The position numbers were made by a program, and so were the translations under genes. 64,000 nucleotides of DNA, from the NCBI GenBank assembly GCA_034440635.1, contig JAOTON010001528.1:544501-608500 (forward strand), read 5' to 3'. Shown in pieces: positions 45,333 through 57,889 of the stretch; within the stretch, counting starts at the first letter, position 1, and the number at the start of each line of letters is the position of its first letter. The notes under the pieces were generated by a model. That model saw only the letters and a program-made list of their open reading frames with translations. It was not told where the DNA came from and did not search any database. The DNA is from Lepas anatifera. Lineage: Eukaryota; Arthropoda; Thecostraca; Lepadidae.

Positions 45333-45502
45333 GGGACCATGGCAGGGACCGTCACAGCCGGACTGAGGGACCACGGCAGGGACCGATACAGCCGGACCGA
45401 GGGACCACGGCAGGGACCGACACAGCCGGACTGAGGGACCACGGCAGGGACCGATACAGCCGGACCGAGGGACCACGGCAGGGACCGACACAGCCGGGCC
45501 AG
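45333..45502. repeat. 34-bp tandem repeat, five units
   Basis: Units beginning gggaccacggcagggaccga follow one another every 34 bases from 45333, with units alternating between gatacagccggacc and gacacagccggact, so the higher-order period is 68. The last unit is diverged. Confidence 0.85.
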
Positions 45503-47953
45503 TGACCACGCCGAGGTGATTGCTCTTCTTGGCAGACTTACCTATAACTTTGGGATATAAGGGAGACTTTAGAAACAAGAAACTTCAGCAACCACTTGAG
45601 AAGGAGGCCATGCGTTTTTAAGGTCCAATCTAAGAATAAATCCCCTTTTTTCATTGTTCAACGCTAGAAAGGATTATATTGGAACCCTCCTTCCACATCG
45701 TATCACCAAGAGCCTCCTGCTGTAAAATCCTTCCTGCAAAACATTCCTCGTGTCAAATACAATACAAGCAGTCCATATAGGGAAGGCGTGCTTTTAATAG
45801 CATCAGGATGAATCAGCCAAGCATTTTGATCGAGCACAAATAAATTTAGAGATGCATCATCCACATACACCACGTCGGTCCGGCGGTGACACACTCCAGT
45901 CCAGCGGCGGACGTCACAGGAGAGCTTCATCGTCGCCATCCTGTCGCCGATACTCTCGGGGTGTGGTGACCTCGGCACCACCGCGTCGCGACCCCCCAAC
46001 GGTCCGGCGCCGCGCGAGGACCCACTGCGCTAAATGACGCCGACGAGCCAAAGGTATCACAGGCCGACGCAGGTGGGGGGGGGACAGGGACCATGGCCCC
46101 TAAACTTGCGAAATTCTGGCAGACTTTAAAAAATAAATTATGAGTTCTACCGAATTTCTCCCTCAAACGGAGCTCATGCATCAGCTCCTATAATGTATCG
46201 TAGAGATGCACTGCACTAGGAATTCTTAAAGGCGATTGGAGCCGGATTTGAGTCTGCGACTACGATACATTATCTTATCTGGAGCCAAACAATTTCTCAA
46301 AGTGGGATTAGGGCCCAGGAGCCCGCCCAGCAGCGGGGACAGCGTCCCGCTCCTCCCACCACCCTGCAACCGTTAGACGTTACCCGTCCTGCATCGCGTC
46401 ACACCGCGAGGACAGCGGCGAGACGGTGTCGCCGCTCCTCCGCCGTGCAGCGTGCACCAGGCCTGCAGCACCGCAGGTCGAAGGCGGCCGTGAAGTCCAG
46501 ATCAGCGGCCTCGGAATGACTGATGGTAACCAGGGGTGGCGTCTGATGACTCACCGCCGCGGATTAACACCGGGCACGCGTCTCGGCGGCGACTCAATGT
46601 GGGAGAGAGCGCGGGAGGACGTGACCTTTTCGGGGGACGAGAGATGCGGGACAGCCTTGAGATTGGAGATACTCATCAAATCGGCCGGTAGCGCAGTTTC
46701 CACGAAGGAGGCACGAGATGTTCATGGCCAGTACCGTACTTGATCGTTTGCGTTAAAAGATGTTGTGGGGCGATTACGGGGTACAAGCCATGCAATGCGT
46801 GATTGAAGTGGAGTGAAGGCATCAATTACTGGGGAGACGTGATCAGTGGCTACAACATTGGAAAGATCTACCTAACTCCGCTCCTTTAAGAAAAATTTGT
46901 CCTTAGCCATTGGTATATCAATTCTTAGAATAGATATGTAACAACAAATATACAAACGACAATACGGAGGTGTCAGAAAAGAAGCTTCTTCCATTTGCAT
47001 GAGCTTCAAGCCATCAGTGCCCGGTTGAACTAAAAGCTCGTTATATCACATGTGCAGCAAAACACGCATTTTAATTTCCACCGTTTACTGCAATAAATGC
47101 CAGTGAGGAATGTCATCGCATTTAATAATCATTTTCCACACTATCTCAAGTACAAAAGAAAGCACGGCGACAAGAGCGGCTCGGTGCTGCCTCTCGGCAG
47201 CCAGACAAACACTACTAGTTGTAACAATCTCCACCAGAGTGCAGGGCAGTGCATTGAAAGGTGCTGACTGACGTCCCGGGCCGTGAAAGACATGCAAGGA
47301 CCGCCGTTGGGTGTTGACAGGGTATCAAATCAGCTGCTGCCTGAGAACGTAACATACACAAGCAACGGGGCATCGCAATGGGCCTTGGCACAGTAACAGG
47401 TACGCAAACACAACGTGTAAATAGGTGTATACTATTCAGTGCAGGGTGGACTATGTGACGACTTCACGTGTCGCAGGACTGTTATGACTATTTGTTATTT
47501 TTCTGTTAGTACAAGTAATATGCGTGTAATGAGCTCATGAATATAAGTATGGAGCTGGTCGTAGCTTTCAAACAATATGTAAGGACTAGGTTCTGTTGTT
47601 CTGAGCAACCGCGGCCTGAGCCGACACAAATAAATACCGCGCTGGTAACTGACTACCCATGTCGCTGCATTCGGGAATCACATGAATAGTTATACGCTGG
47701 ACTCTGTTGAGGCCATGGAGATAACACAACAGTAAATGTAAAAACCTAACAATAATCGCCAGCAAATCCCACCTTCCAATATCTTAGTGCCCTTTCCATC
47801 ACAATAAGTAAAATTCAGCAAATCACATGACAGACTAGACCAGTGCCATTCTCAAGAGCGCGCAGCCCCGGCACAGACCAGAGGGCAGCACTGTCGGCGC
47901 CAGTACATCACACGTCACCCACTCTCGCTACCATATCAGTCACATCACCCGCG
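45503..47953. other. Gene-poor DNA downstream of the TMC gene
   Basis: No coding sequence is accepted. It would include the 3' UTR of the minus-strand TMC gene immediately below 47954; possible minus-strand ATTAAA signals lie near 47067 and 47118 but cannot be confirmed. GC-rich around 46310-46480, with a MITE-like end near 46062 (gacgcaggtggggg). Confidence 0.4.
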
Positions 47954-49939
47954 CTACAGCTCCTGATGCGTCACTACCGCCGCGTCAGTGTGATCGCTAG
48001 CTGCACCCATCTCGGCAAAATGAACACCCTCAAACATTCTCTCGCCGATGACGTTTCGTCGCCGCTGCATGAGCCGGTCCCGCTGCAACGAGTTCAGCTC
48101 ATTCAGCTTACTCAGCAAGAACTGCTTATCGTGGCCCTCCAGCACCAGCTGCTCTTTGAGGACACCAATCATGTGCTTGTTGGCGGCGGCGATGGCCGAG
48201 TAGTAGTACATGGCCAGCAACAGGACGACCAGCAACGGGACAGCAAAACCAGCTGACCAGAAGAAGTTGAGGAATGAGCGCATCGCGCTGGGTAACGAGG
48301 CTGTTGCGCCGTGGACCTCCATCCACATGGTGTTGAGGCCGCGGAACGGACCGCACGACCTCGAAGGTCGCACTTCGGCCAGTGAGTAGATGACGATAAG
48401 CAGCGCGGCGAAGAACGAGAACAGCGAGACCAGCATGTAGAACGCCGACGAGCGGATCGAGTGCAGCGACAGCGTCGGCGGCGTACATATCCGCGTGCAG
48501 GTGAACTTCTTCAGGTGGAAGTAGCAGAAGCAGATGAAGGCGGCAATGCCAGGCAGAAGAGGCGAGTAGAAGACACCCAACCAGCAGAGGGCCTGGTTGT
48601 AGACCACGTCCAGCACGTGGCGCGGGACCTCGAACTCTTGCACGAACCACGAGTTCATCCAGGTCACCTCCTGGTAGTGGTCTGCGACCAGCCGCATCGG
48701 GAAGTAGACGGCAATGCTGAGGCCGGCAATGCACGCGAAGTCGGTCAGCATCAGCTTGTAACAGGTCTGTCCAATGATGGTCTCCCAGCAGGAGCTGGCG
48801 CGGCAGTCGGCAGCGAAGCACTGGAACTCGTCCAACTGCACGGCGCACGATGCGTTATACTTGTGGAAGAAGGAGTACATGAGCACGGCGATGGAGGCGA
48901 CGCGCAGGAACAGCGTCCTCACGAGGGTGAGGATGACGTTCACCTGCGGCGTGTACCGCTCCAGCGTCACGATGTGGTACATGAACAAGGTGACGACGAT
49001 GTTGAGGCCCGACACAGTCATGGCAGGCATGTACTGGTAGATGGTGAGCCAAGTGGCGCGATTTTTGCCAGCAGCCTCTTCCTCCACGTGAGTTAGCGAG
49101 AACCGCACCACGTAGAAGATGATGAAACCACAGATGATGAGTATGACCGTCACGATAATGTTGGTTACAGTTCTCACCACGTATAGCTGAATAGTGTCGA
49201 GCTTACTCCGGTTTCTGCGCTCAGTCTCGTACTGATCCATCTCGAGGTAGCCTTTCAGCTCGTTGTAAATCGCCTTCTGTTTGTACTCTGCGGCGCTACT
49301 GTTGTCTATACAGAAATCCCACGCACTGAGCACCACGTTACAGTACTGGTAAAACTTCCCGCGTGACAAAATGGCGTCCTGAAAGCCGTGCGCCGTATGC
49401 ATAACGACGTACACCAAGCTCAGCAGCAAACAGCTCAGTGCCACTACCACGTACGCCAGCGGCAGATTGTACCTCATGCCACTGGCCGCCGTCAGAATCC
49501 TGTCCTCGTAGAAACCGTAAAACAGCGGCGTCAACTCCATGTACCCTGTCCCCTGCAAGAAGTCCATGAACCCCTTGCCGACGCCGCCCCAGCTGTTGTT
49601 GTGCACATAGTCGGCGTAATTGTTGAAGCAACAGTCGGTGGCCGTCTTGTTGTCCGCCAAATCGCATTTGGGAGGCACCCCGCTCCGGAGGATCAGATCG
49701 GGCAACACCACGAGAAACAGCATCGCCAGAAACACGCTCAGGTTCATGTACATGACTTTTTTGATGTAGTGAAAGTAGGAGAGTACGCCCGTACCGAGAT
49801 TGCCTTCGATCAGCCGCAGTGAGTCGTGCCACAACTCGAACGAGAAGATGTCCACCATGGCGTCTTTAAAGTGAGACCAGAACTTCTGGCGGTGAAGGTG
49901 GAAGCGTTTCATTCCCTGGCTCTTGAACGCTGGAGAATG
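47954..49939 (-). CDS. TMC exon 4 (terminal, 1986 bp, carries all membrane segments)
   Basis: The exon starts after an excellent acceptor (pyrimidine-rich ctctcctgttctgtgacag) with CAT TCT CCA GCG, giving HSPAFKSQGMKRFHLHRQKF. A downstream acceptor at ctccag would break the frame. Luminal loops carry several Cys (around residues 234-246 and 507-526) and N-glycosylation sequons (NKT, NNS, NAS). GC-rich third positions contrast with the AT-rich surroundings. One large intron-free exon holding the whole channel domain is unusual for TMC genes, which normally have many introns there. Confidence 0.93.
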   Translation of the reverse strand, partial: HSPAFKSQGMKRFHLHRQKFWSHFKDAMVDIFSFELWHDSLRLIEGNLGTGVLSYFHYIKKVMYMNLSVFLAMLFLVVLPDLILRSGVPPKCDLADNKTATDCCFNNYADYVHNNSWGGVGKGFMDFLQGTGYMELTPLFYGFYEDRILTAASGMRYNLPLAYVVVALSCLLLSLVYVVMHTAHGFQDAILSRGKFYQYCNVVLSAWDFCIDNSSAAEYKQKAIYNELKGYLEMDQYETERRNRSKLDTIQLYVVRTVTNIIVTVILIICGFIIFYVVRFSLTHVEEEAAGKNRATWLTIYQYMPAMTVSGLNIVVTLFMYHIVTLERYTPQVNVILTLVRTLFLRVASIAVLMYSFFHKYNASCAVQLDEFQCFAADCRASSCWETIIGQTCYKLMLTDFACIAGLSIAVYFPMRLVADHYQEVTWMNSWFVQEFEVPRHVLDVVYNQALCWLGVFYSPLLPGIAAFICFCYFHLKKFTCTRICTPPTLSLHSIRSSAFYMLVSLFSFFAALLIVIYSLAEVRPSRSCGPFRGLNTMWMEVHGATASLPSAMRSFLNFFWSAGFAVPLLVVLLLAMYYYSAIAAANKHMIGVLKEQLVLEGHDKQFLLSKLNELNSLQRDRLMQRRRNVIGERMFEGVHFAEMGAASDHTDAAVVTHQEL

Positions 49940-52900
49940 CTGTCACAGAACAGGAGAGAAAATAATTAGCATGAGAAATTCGGAGATTGAACATTGCCAA
50001 GGTTCACTGAAAATGGCAAACGATGGCAGCAGCGAAATCGTATGTCTGTTAGATATCTTGATACGGGTAAACATTAAAAACTGCAAACTAGGCGTTCACG
50101 CGATTCCTGAACACATCAGGAAGCATGAGTTCATCCATTAGAACCTTACTAGCCTGCACCTGGTAAGAGCGTAAAACATAACTAAATATATCAGATAGTG
50201 TATACATATGTATAATTAATACGTAACTATCACGGGAGTTTGGTTGGGTCTGGTTGCGCATGGTCTCACTTTCCATGGCATCAACCCCCCACTCATACCC
50301 CGCGATATTGCCTTTTGAATACTGAAATCGCATTAAAAACATTTGAGGGGGGGAATGGCACGTTACACAGCATTTTACACTAACAATCTCTGGGGCTTAA
50401 CGACGCACTACCTGCCAGGGTCATACAGCGTCGTCAACTCTTTCCCTGTTGGAAGAGTGTCTGGGGAGTACTCTTAGGCGAAACCCTCCCATTAAACACA
50501 TTCTTCTTCACTTGCTCTGACGTTGTCGGCGGATTCCATCAGCAACGCGCTGATGGAATCCGCCGGGCCTTGAACGCGGGTCAGTCGCGTGGAAAGCGAA
50601 CACGCTAGCCACTACACCCCCTCCCCTAGTTTATTTCGCTGCATCAGCGACAATTAAACAAACTTCGAGAACATTATCCGACAATAGTAACCAAGATAAA
50701 ATAGCATAAGAACTCTGGCGTAAGTAACAACATTGCCAACAGAAACACTGGCTACCACCAAACGGCAGCGTTGAAGCAGCAGCACAAGATCACAGGTAGC
50801 TAGCTCACCAATAGTTTGTCCTTCCGTTCTCGTTTCCTGGCCATCGGAATCGGCATGGCCTTGATCGCCTGGATTTGGTTCCAGATCTGCTGCTCATCTG
50901 GGTACACAAAAAGAAGCTGTGTCGCTGGAGGCTGGCATAGCAGCACAGTTCGTACATACACACCGATATGCCGTCTCAAATTGTTATTGGAAAAGCTAGC
51001 GCAGGTCGTGGAAAAGACCGTTATGACTTGTGAGACTTGTGAGACATGCGCAGTGGGAGATGTCGCCATGCCTATGGAAGTACCTGATTCACTATAAAAC
51101 TTTATCAGAGACAAGTACGAACACAAGCCCGTTCAAACGAAAAGGCATAATTTAACCGCAATTGGTATTAGTCGAAATCCCCAAGAATCCCGAGACAACG
51201 TCGTCGATGACTTCTGAAAACCCGCGTCTGATAAGATAGATGAAGTACTTGCACTAGCACTATCAGTACTTGAGGATTCCTGAGAAGGGGCTACAACAAT
51301 TAATGGCATTCACTACTCCAAGGTAACTTGAAATTGCAGGATTCACTTGAGTTACAGGTAGAATGTTAGAATGTTTGTACAGGTACAGTTAGAATGTGAG
51401 ACGTTAACATAGATAATAGTCTTATACCGCAAACAGATCCAGTTTATTTTTTTATAGAGGGAACGTGGCACCGTTCTATTGGGATTTTAACTGAGATAGT
51501 CGGGAGAAACAACATATGTAGAACCTCTTTTAACAAACAACATTTTCCAAAACCCACATCTGTGGAGAGGTAGGATGATTTAATAGCGGACCGTAGCCCC
51601 ACCGGGCCCGCGCCGGTCCCAGACATCACCTGACCGTCACTGGCGACCGTAACGCTCCCAGGAGAAGGGAGATGTGAGAGTAGCATGTCAAAAAAGAAGT
51701 ACGCTCATGAAGCACTGTTAATCCACAAAAGTTCAATTCGGAGAAACGATTTATAAAACTAGGGGTTTTCCGTATACTCAACGCCAACCAGCTTAGTTCA
51801 TATATCTTGAAGATGTCATATTCTTTATACGCTTCGTCCCATAACTCACAATTGGTGAAGAAATTAGAGTTTTCAGAGCGGCGTGCTGCGCCACCCTGCC
51901 CCAGGCCGGAGCCGGGATACCGAGACACGCCAGATAATGAAGGGAAGGGGAGGAGAGGGACATCTAAAATAGTTCGTCAATGGCCCGCTAATTTCTCTGT
52001 AAACAATAAGCTTTGGGGGAAATGAAACACGACACTCAAAAGTATTCGATGTGCACTAAAATACTGATATCTTAGCTCAAAATCCTAAAGGGCGCCACAT
52101 TTCCGTTAACATGAGCTGACTTCAGTGACAAGCGATCGCATCTTAACATTTCACTGCGGCCGCCTAATGCTGTCCCGGATACACAGATTAGACCCGCAAA
52201 GTTAGGGCAAAAGTTAGGGCACCACGACCGCGGCAATGCCGTCACGTGCAATGCGGATAGGACTATACACCATCAGAGAACAGACTGCTGATAACTTGGC
52301 AGAGTCAATACACACCACCGGGAGGGGTAATAAACACTGTGCTTTGAGAGCTGTAAGTCAGGGAGACCACACACGCTGGAGTCAAGCAATCAAACGTCCC
52401 ATTCAGGCACCGTTCAAACATCACGTTCACGAGAGAACATGCTTCCGTGCAAGAGATCAGGAATAGAATATGACGCCACTGTAAATTTCCAGGCATCGGT
52501 AACACTATCTCGGGAAGGAGAAGCTAGCATTTCAGGTAAAAAGCTTACCCGGTGTCCTAACCAAACGGTCGCCGACCGTCGGCGTCAGTTGCACAGCGGT
52601 AATTTTGGAGTTTTAGCCGGCAGAGGAATGGTTCAGCTTTGGTAGCAGTCTGGTAGCTCAAGTTGCGACGAACTGTTGTTTAAAACAATCAAAACTTAGC
52701 TGGCATCAAGAACTATTAAAAGAACCATTTAGGAGGAAAAGGTAATCATGTCCAGTTTCCATAGATTGTTCAGAATGAATTCCAATTTGAATTATTATTC
52801 TAAAATATTTATTACATTTAATGACTAAAAACAACAGCGAATAACACGGATATCGGTTTCTGACGCAGACCGTCGGCGTCAAAAGCTGGACATTGTTCAA

Positions 52901-53043
52901 CTTTTGCTGCGACGCGTTGGCCGTGCGACGCGTTGCGTCAGTGCGTTTTGTGTCCTGACCGAAAATCCCGGTCGTTGCGGGAGATCGACGGCGTGCGACG
53001 CCTTGCGACGCGTTGCGTCTTGGCTAGGACACCGGGTTAGAGA

Positions 53044-53109
<66 letters not shown>

Positions 53110-55933
53110 AAACTTTTCCTGCGATACAGGAAAAGCTTGGTAGCTCAGACATCTCATGCTAACTCACAATGACATATCAGCATCTCAGCTTCTGATCATG
53201 AACACACCCAAGTCAAGTACCCGACCAAGCGACGCAAGACAATCAGTGTCCCAAAAGCGGTTTTGCGCTGGGGTGCGTAGTGGAAAATTCATATCGGAAA
53301 ATGTAGTATGCGAGTGGAAAATTTAAAAGTTACAGTATTGCGAAAGTCAATTTAAACCCTTGTTTAATGACCAGGAAGAGTATGTCACCAATATTTTCTT
53401 AACCTCCATATTTTTGATGAGTTTATATACACCACGGCTCTTGAATTCTGGAAAAAAACTAATCCTGAAAAGTGAGTGGAAAATTTAACAAAAATACCAC
53501 CCAAGTGAGTGGAAAATCCAGCTTGTCCGGGAGTCGCTCTCCATCCAGCACCCTGGGATTTAGAACACCGGAGACAGCAGCCCGACGCCCCCGCTCCGCC
53601 ACGTCTCTCACCCTGGTCCGGCAGGGCGTCTCCCTCGGCGACTACCTCGCCTGTCTGTGAGACCGTGCTGGCCTTCACCGTCAGACCCGACTTCCGCTGG
53701 CCCAGGGTGCGCGTCATCTGACTGCGGCTCATCGTGACGCCTGCGGCCACGCACGAGGTCACACAGAGGTCAGCCGCCCGGCGGGGAACACGGCGGCTGG
53801 GTAAACTGGCGAGAAGTGCAGGACGCGGGCTCCACACCGAACATCAAGGTAAGTTTCATGAGAAACTACCATAAAACTGGCCCTGCGACATATAAACACG
53901 CCGCGATTAAAGTGTAGCAATAAACTGGAAATCTGGAAATGACACCAACGCTGCTTCAGTCGACACTGTCACTTATGCACACATATTGGGACTAATCGAC
54001 AGTGACACACACACTGACGCACAGAGCTACCGAAACTGAAGTAGGATTCTACACGGTTTTTAGATGTTTACGTATAAGATAGAGCTAAGATAAGTTGACG
54101 TGGAGATAAGATAGGTATATAGATGTTTACGCCTGATAGGACAGAGAAGGGCGACCAATGTTTCCACACCACACTATTTCCCAGTGTCGAGTGGACTTCA
54201 GACAGGAAAACAGCTCCTGAGTCAAAAACACATACATGTACTGTTCGGAATTGAACGACGCATTGATTGCTTGGGTCATACGTCAAGTACATGTAGTTTT
54301 CAATAAAATAGGAATAAAAGACTTCTCGAATAAATGTGCATATAAATGCAAAAAAATGTTAAAATTTATAAACAGATCTTTAGAACACTGCATTGGCAAA
54401 TAAGCAAACACCGCATCCCTTTGACACTGCCCCAGAATTTCGCCAACGCTCAACCGAACGCCTTAGCATTTCTAACCAAGCAAAACTATGAACCGGTGGA
54501 TACTCACAGTGAACACTACCGGAACACTTTACTGACCCTCAATTACGATTGTTCTCTCGGCGCTAATCAGACGCAGGAAGGACGGTGATTGAGTAGTTGT
54601 GTGTTTATTGTTCTGTTTTTAGGTGTGATTTTAGATAGGTATTAGTGTGTTTTGACTGGTCTTTTATTTTACTCTTAACTATTTGACGTGAACATGAAAG
54701 CTTTTTGCCTTTTCGAATAAATTGAACAACTGAATTGTGTGCTTCCTTTGCACCACCAGACGGGCAAACCTGACTCACTCACGTCTCGCTGCGTTCCGTG
54801 GCCAGATATCAACTGAACAAACACGTGACGAACGACCGCGACACAGCCCAGCTCCTGGGATGGCACGAGTGCGCCGGCCGAGCCACAAAAGCCACAGCTG
54901 CTTCTCTGAGGCATTATGTGACAGCTGGGCCCAATTAACCCTGGCTTACAAATGTTACTAGAGTACAAGTATAGCGTCGGTCAGTTTTCCAGCGAAGTCC
55001 ACGACTGATGGTCACCACGGCATGACTCAGCAGTCAGCACCTCCCAAACTCTCCAAGAAGCTCGCATTGATCAAATTAGGTCTGTTTCTATTTGTTTGCG
55101 CTTGATTTTATGTGCAGGCTACCAAAATCAATCGTAAGGCTATATGCACTTAGCACAATGACCTTGTCGTCGGGGCGTCCTGAAACCCCAAACAACGATA
55201 TATACGTTTAGACTAGGGTGTTTCGACATGCCACAATCTTCCTCATATAACATAAAAACTACTGGCCCTGCACAGCCAACTTCATTCTACCGGTGTTTTT
55301 ATCTATGCGACCTCTCTCACACCCTGTATTTCCCAACTCCTATCCATAAAAGAAAAAAATATATGTCTACGGCATTATCTGGGATATATATTAATATATA
55401 TCACTTGGGTATTTGGTCAGGAAAGCGAACAACGTGCTCGTAAGACACACTGCGGTACTGTGTTATCATGATTTCGTCGAGGTTCAATACTTTCTCTGCA
55501 GTTTAGTCCCGCACTTCCAGTAAGAACCTTTATGAGGATTTCATCCCAATCCTATACAGAATATCTTCCCGAGTCGGGTTGGGACACCACCAACGCTATC
55601 ACGCCCCGATATACTAATGACCACCACCAGCAGAGCTCAGTCCGCACCAGCACACCTGGCTGACGTCACACTCCGCTGAGCACCCTTCCCAAACACCCCG
55701 CAGCCAGTCACCACCCCAGTCTCACCATCAACAGTGTGCAGCAGCTGTCGGCTGGGCAGGATACTGAGCAGCTCCAGCTGGGTGGAGCCCAGCGGCTGCT
55801 CGCGCGCCCGCGAGCGCGGCACCGGCACCTGCGGCTGCATGCCGGCCTGCGATGACGGGAAGTGCTCCTGGTAGAACTCGCCGCGGGAGTCCTCCCACGA
55901 GGAGCCCAGCCCATCTCGGTTACGACGTGACAT
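47954..55933 (-). CDS. Transmembrane channel-like (TMC) protein, TMC5/7-type, four coding exons
   Basis: Joining 55933-55726, 53740-53612, 50897-50809 and 49939-47954 gives 803 codons and a stop. Intron phases match at every junction (1, 1, 0), and all introns have GT-AG ends with good donors (GTGAGA, GTGAGA, GTGAGC). TMC proteins are multi-pass membrane proteins related to anoctamins; TMC1/2 form the hair-cell mechanotransduction channel, while the TMC5/7 type is poorly understood. The diagnostic TMC motif CWETIIGQTCYKL is at about residues 526-538. Roughly nine membrane segments are visible near 204-227, 303-323, 395-421, 443-466, 476-499, 540-558, 592-615, 640-663 and 703-722, and a Leu-rich coiled coil near 736-769. 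An in-frame TAA lies 12 bases before the ATG, supporting the start. The subfamily is inferred from the general layout; an extra small exon cannot be excluded. Expression and ligand are unknown. Confidence 0.9.
50392..50630 (-). mobile_element. tRNA-derived SINE, family 1, inside TMC intron 3
   Basis: On the minus strand: A-box region TGTAGTGGCTAGCGTG, a B-box-like GCGTTCAAGGC, then the family tail (gttgacgacgctgtatgacc, ctggcaggtagtgcgtcgtt). Just after the head there is a perfect 16-bp inverted repeat, GGCGGATTCCATCAGC / GCTGATGGAATCCGCC (50528-50543 and 50549-50564), with a 5-base loop. Confidence 0.75.
50809..50897 (-). CDS. TMC exon 3 (89 bp)
   Basis: Starts after cttctttttgtgtacccag and ends at ...AAACTATTG before GTGAGC. 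It encodes EQQIWNQIQAIKAMPIPMAR then KRERKDKLL, a segment of the kind found just before the first membrane span in TMC proteins (a basic cluster after a Pro-Met stretch). Phase 1 at its start and 0 at its end fit both neighbours. Confidence 0.88.
53047..53104. repeat. (TA)n microsatellite in TMC intron 2
   Basis: About 29 uninterrupted TA units. Confidence 0.97.
53612..53740 (-). CDS. TMC exon 2 (129 bp)
   Basis: Starts after gtgcgtggccgcag and ends before GTGAGA. It encodes VTMSRSQMTRTLGQRKSGLT and then VKASTVSQTGEVVAEGDALP. The N-terminal cytoplasmic segment of TMC proteins is poorly conserved, so support comes mainly from splice sites, phase (1 at both ends) and the Arg/Ser/Thr-rich composition. 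Confidence 0.72.
54240..54292 (-). mobile_element. SINE/LINE family 1 tail fragment in TMC intron 1
   Basis: ttgaacgacgcattgattgc followed by gggtcatacgtc matches the family 1 tail in reverse orientation. No head is seen. Confidence 0.5.
55726..55933 (-). CDS. TMC exon 1 (first coding exon, 208 bp)
   Basis: Begins ATGTCACGTCG with A at -3 and an in-frame TAA 12 bases upstream. It encodes 69 residues plus one base and ends before GTGAGA. The translation MSRRNRDGLGSSWEDSRGEF is charged and polar; it ends LELLSILPSRQLLHTVD, an LPSR motif resembling that of several TMC5/7-type N-termini. An acceptor-like ctgtcctccgctgacag ends 13 bases before the ATG, so a 5' UTR intron is likely. Confidence 0.8.
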
Positions 55934-55946
55934 CTTGTCAAGTTAC

Positions 55947-57361
55947 CTGTCAGCGGAGGACAGGTGGGAGTGATGATCTCCCGTACGGTAAATGGTAGGT
56001 GCAATGCAAAACGTCGATACGATACAGTCTAGTTCCAATGTACCGATTTGAAGAAAATCCATCAGCCTTGTTTACATATCTTACACAATACTCCGATTAA
56101 TCATTAAACGGAACAGCAAGTTATTCGGAGTTGAAAGTGGCGGCGGCGAGGCCGCAGTCCACTTTAAGTTTACACCGATTCCTCCACAAAAGGTGAATTT
56201 TGGGATCAACAAGGCATGAAAAAAGCGAGGGTTTTTGACATGATGTACATGACTGCCAGCTCAGTTTGAAACCTATTATGAGAGCGCCACGTTCCTTTAA
56301 TCAGAATTGTGTCAGAATCACAATTCCCAAGGCAATGAATCACGAAAAGTACTGGGATGAGAGCAGCATTCATACCTGTTACGTCAATAATACAATCAAG
56401 CAATCAGCCCACAACTAAAGCGGTGACACGACACAATCCACACTGCGCATAGCGTCGATGACCGCACAGCTGTTCGTTCGTCCACACCACCTTCCAGACG
56501 GCGCGAGCGACCGAACAATATCACCGAGGTCACCACACTGCGCCGCTCACCCGTGTACATCCGAGCCGTCGGCCGTGTCTCTATCTAACGGTAATCCCCG
56601 CCGCGCGACAGGCTTCACTACACCGATAGATGACAGTGCACCGCCGTGAGAAGCCCTCGGATCACACGTCATTTCAGTCCGGCCCGATAAAGTGTGCCAT
56701 TCGTAAATTACAGCTCCATCTCAGACACGATGTCTGCTATCTTTGCGTGCCCCATGTACTTGCGAGCGTACCACAGCTCTCTAACGTCTAGTTCTAATAA
56801 AAACATTGAGAATATACCCTAGCTTAATTACTGGACATCGATATGGCCCTATGAGCAAATTTGAGGATAATACCAGGGGAAATCGACATTGTGTGGTAAA
56901 TTTATGCACATTGCACGCATTTGTCCACATTTCCCGAAGAAGTTATTCTACCCGAAGATATCATCCATTCCTGTAATCATTTCACAAACAGTTGAACTTT
57001 GAAAATGAAAACCGTATTCTTTTTCGAAGAAGGTACAAAGCCTTCCCCAGTTTGCCCAGTTAAGAGAGCAAGATTCCCGGTTCCTCCACCCCTACAAAGC
57101 GATCGTGGAAACGGTTGGGCTAAGGCTCGAAGACCCAGAATTCGATCAAGAGGTAAAAGTAGAGAAGAAAAACATGCTGGACGATCTCAAGCTGTCAGAA
57201 GACCAAAGGTCGTCGCAGAAATTATTTATGAAATAAGACGAGATAGTTACAGGACAGTTAGAAAAATGCAATCTAAAATCAATGTAAAACACCTATGCCT
57301 GCCGCGACAATGACCGAGGCATCAGCGTATAGGTACATACATGCTCTGTGACACAGTCAAA
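55947..57361. other. Presumed 5' flank of the TMC gene; no other gene recognised
   Basis: Upstream of the TMC start on the minus strand. A moderately CpG-rich patch at 56440-56660 could be promoter or a non-coding first exon, but no TATA box or initiator was identified with confidence. The frame at 56999-57313 is unrecognised. Confidence 0.4.
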
Positions 57362-57889
57362 TCTGCCGTGCAAAGGAAGAAAAGGGTAACTCAAAATATC
57401 GATTTTTGGTTTTTCATATCATTCGAAAGCCCTTCTCACGACGCATCCGATGATACCAATATCACAATTGTAAACCACATAAAAAATTATATATTTTAGA
57501 ATACATTTTGGCAAAACGGGGTAACTTGCACTTTTTGCTCTGAAGTGGTAGAGTTTGCAATGGAAGAAAAGGGTAACTATTTACGGTTTTTTTCCTTTGT
57601 GGATTTGGCCGAGAGCCTCGGAGATTGCAAAGGAAAAAAGGGTAACTCACCATGTTGGATGGAATTTATTTTCGCGAACGACGATGGGAGCTTTTATGTT
57701 GGCTTTAAGAAACTTATTTCATGTTTTGTACACTTATTTAGGATTTCTGTGTTATTAACTATAACAATGCTGGGATGAATCGCTGTCAGGTCAACGCGAA
57801 ATTAAAGAGCCGCCAACTTGAGGGTTAACTATTCTGTCTGAACGCATTTTGTTAAAGCCGTGTAAAAGGAGTACCCTGGGGTAGGGTAC

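Noticed and set aside
48126..49832. Other long frames overlapping the TMC exon on both strands
   Set aside because: They are shadows of the GC-rich coding exon; only the 652-codon frame has membrane segments and the TMC motif.
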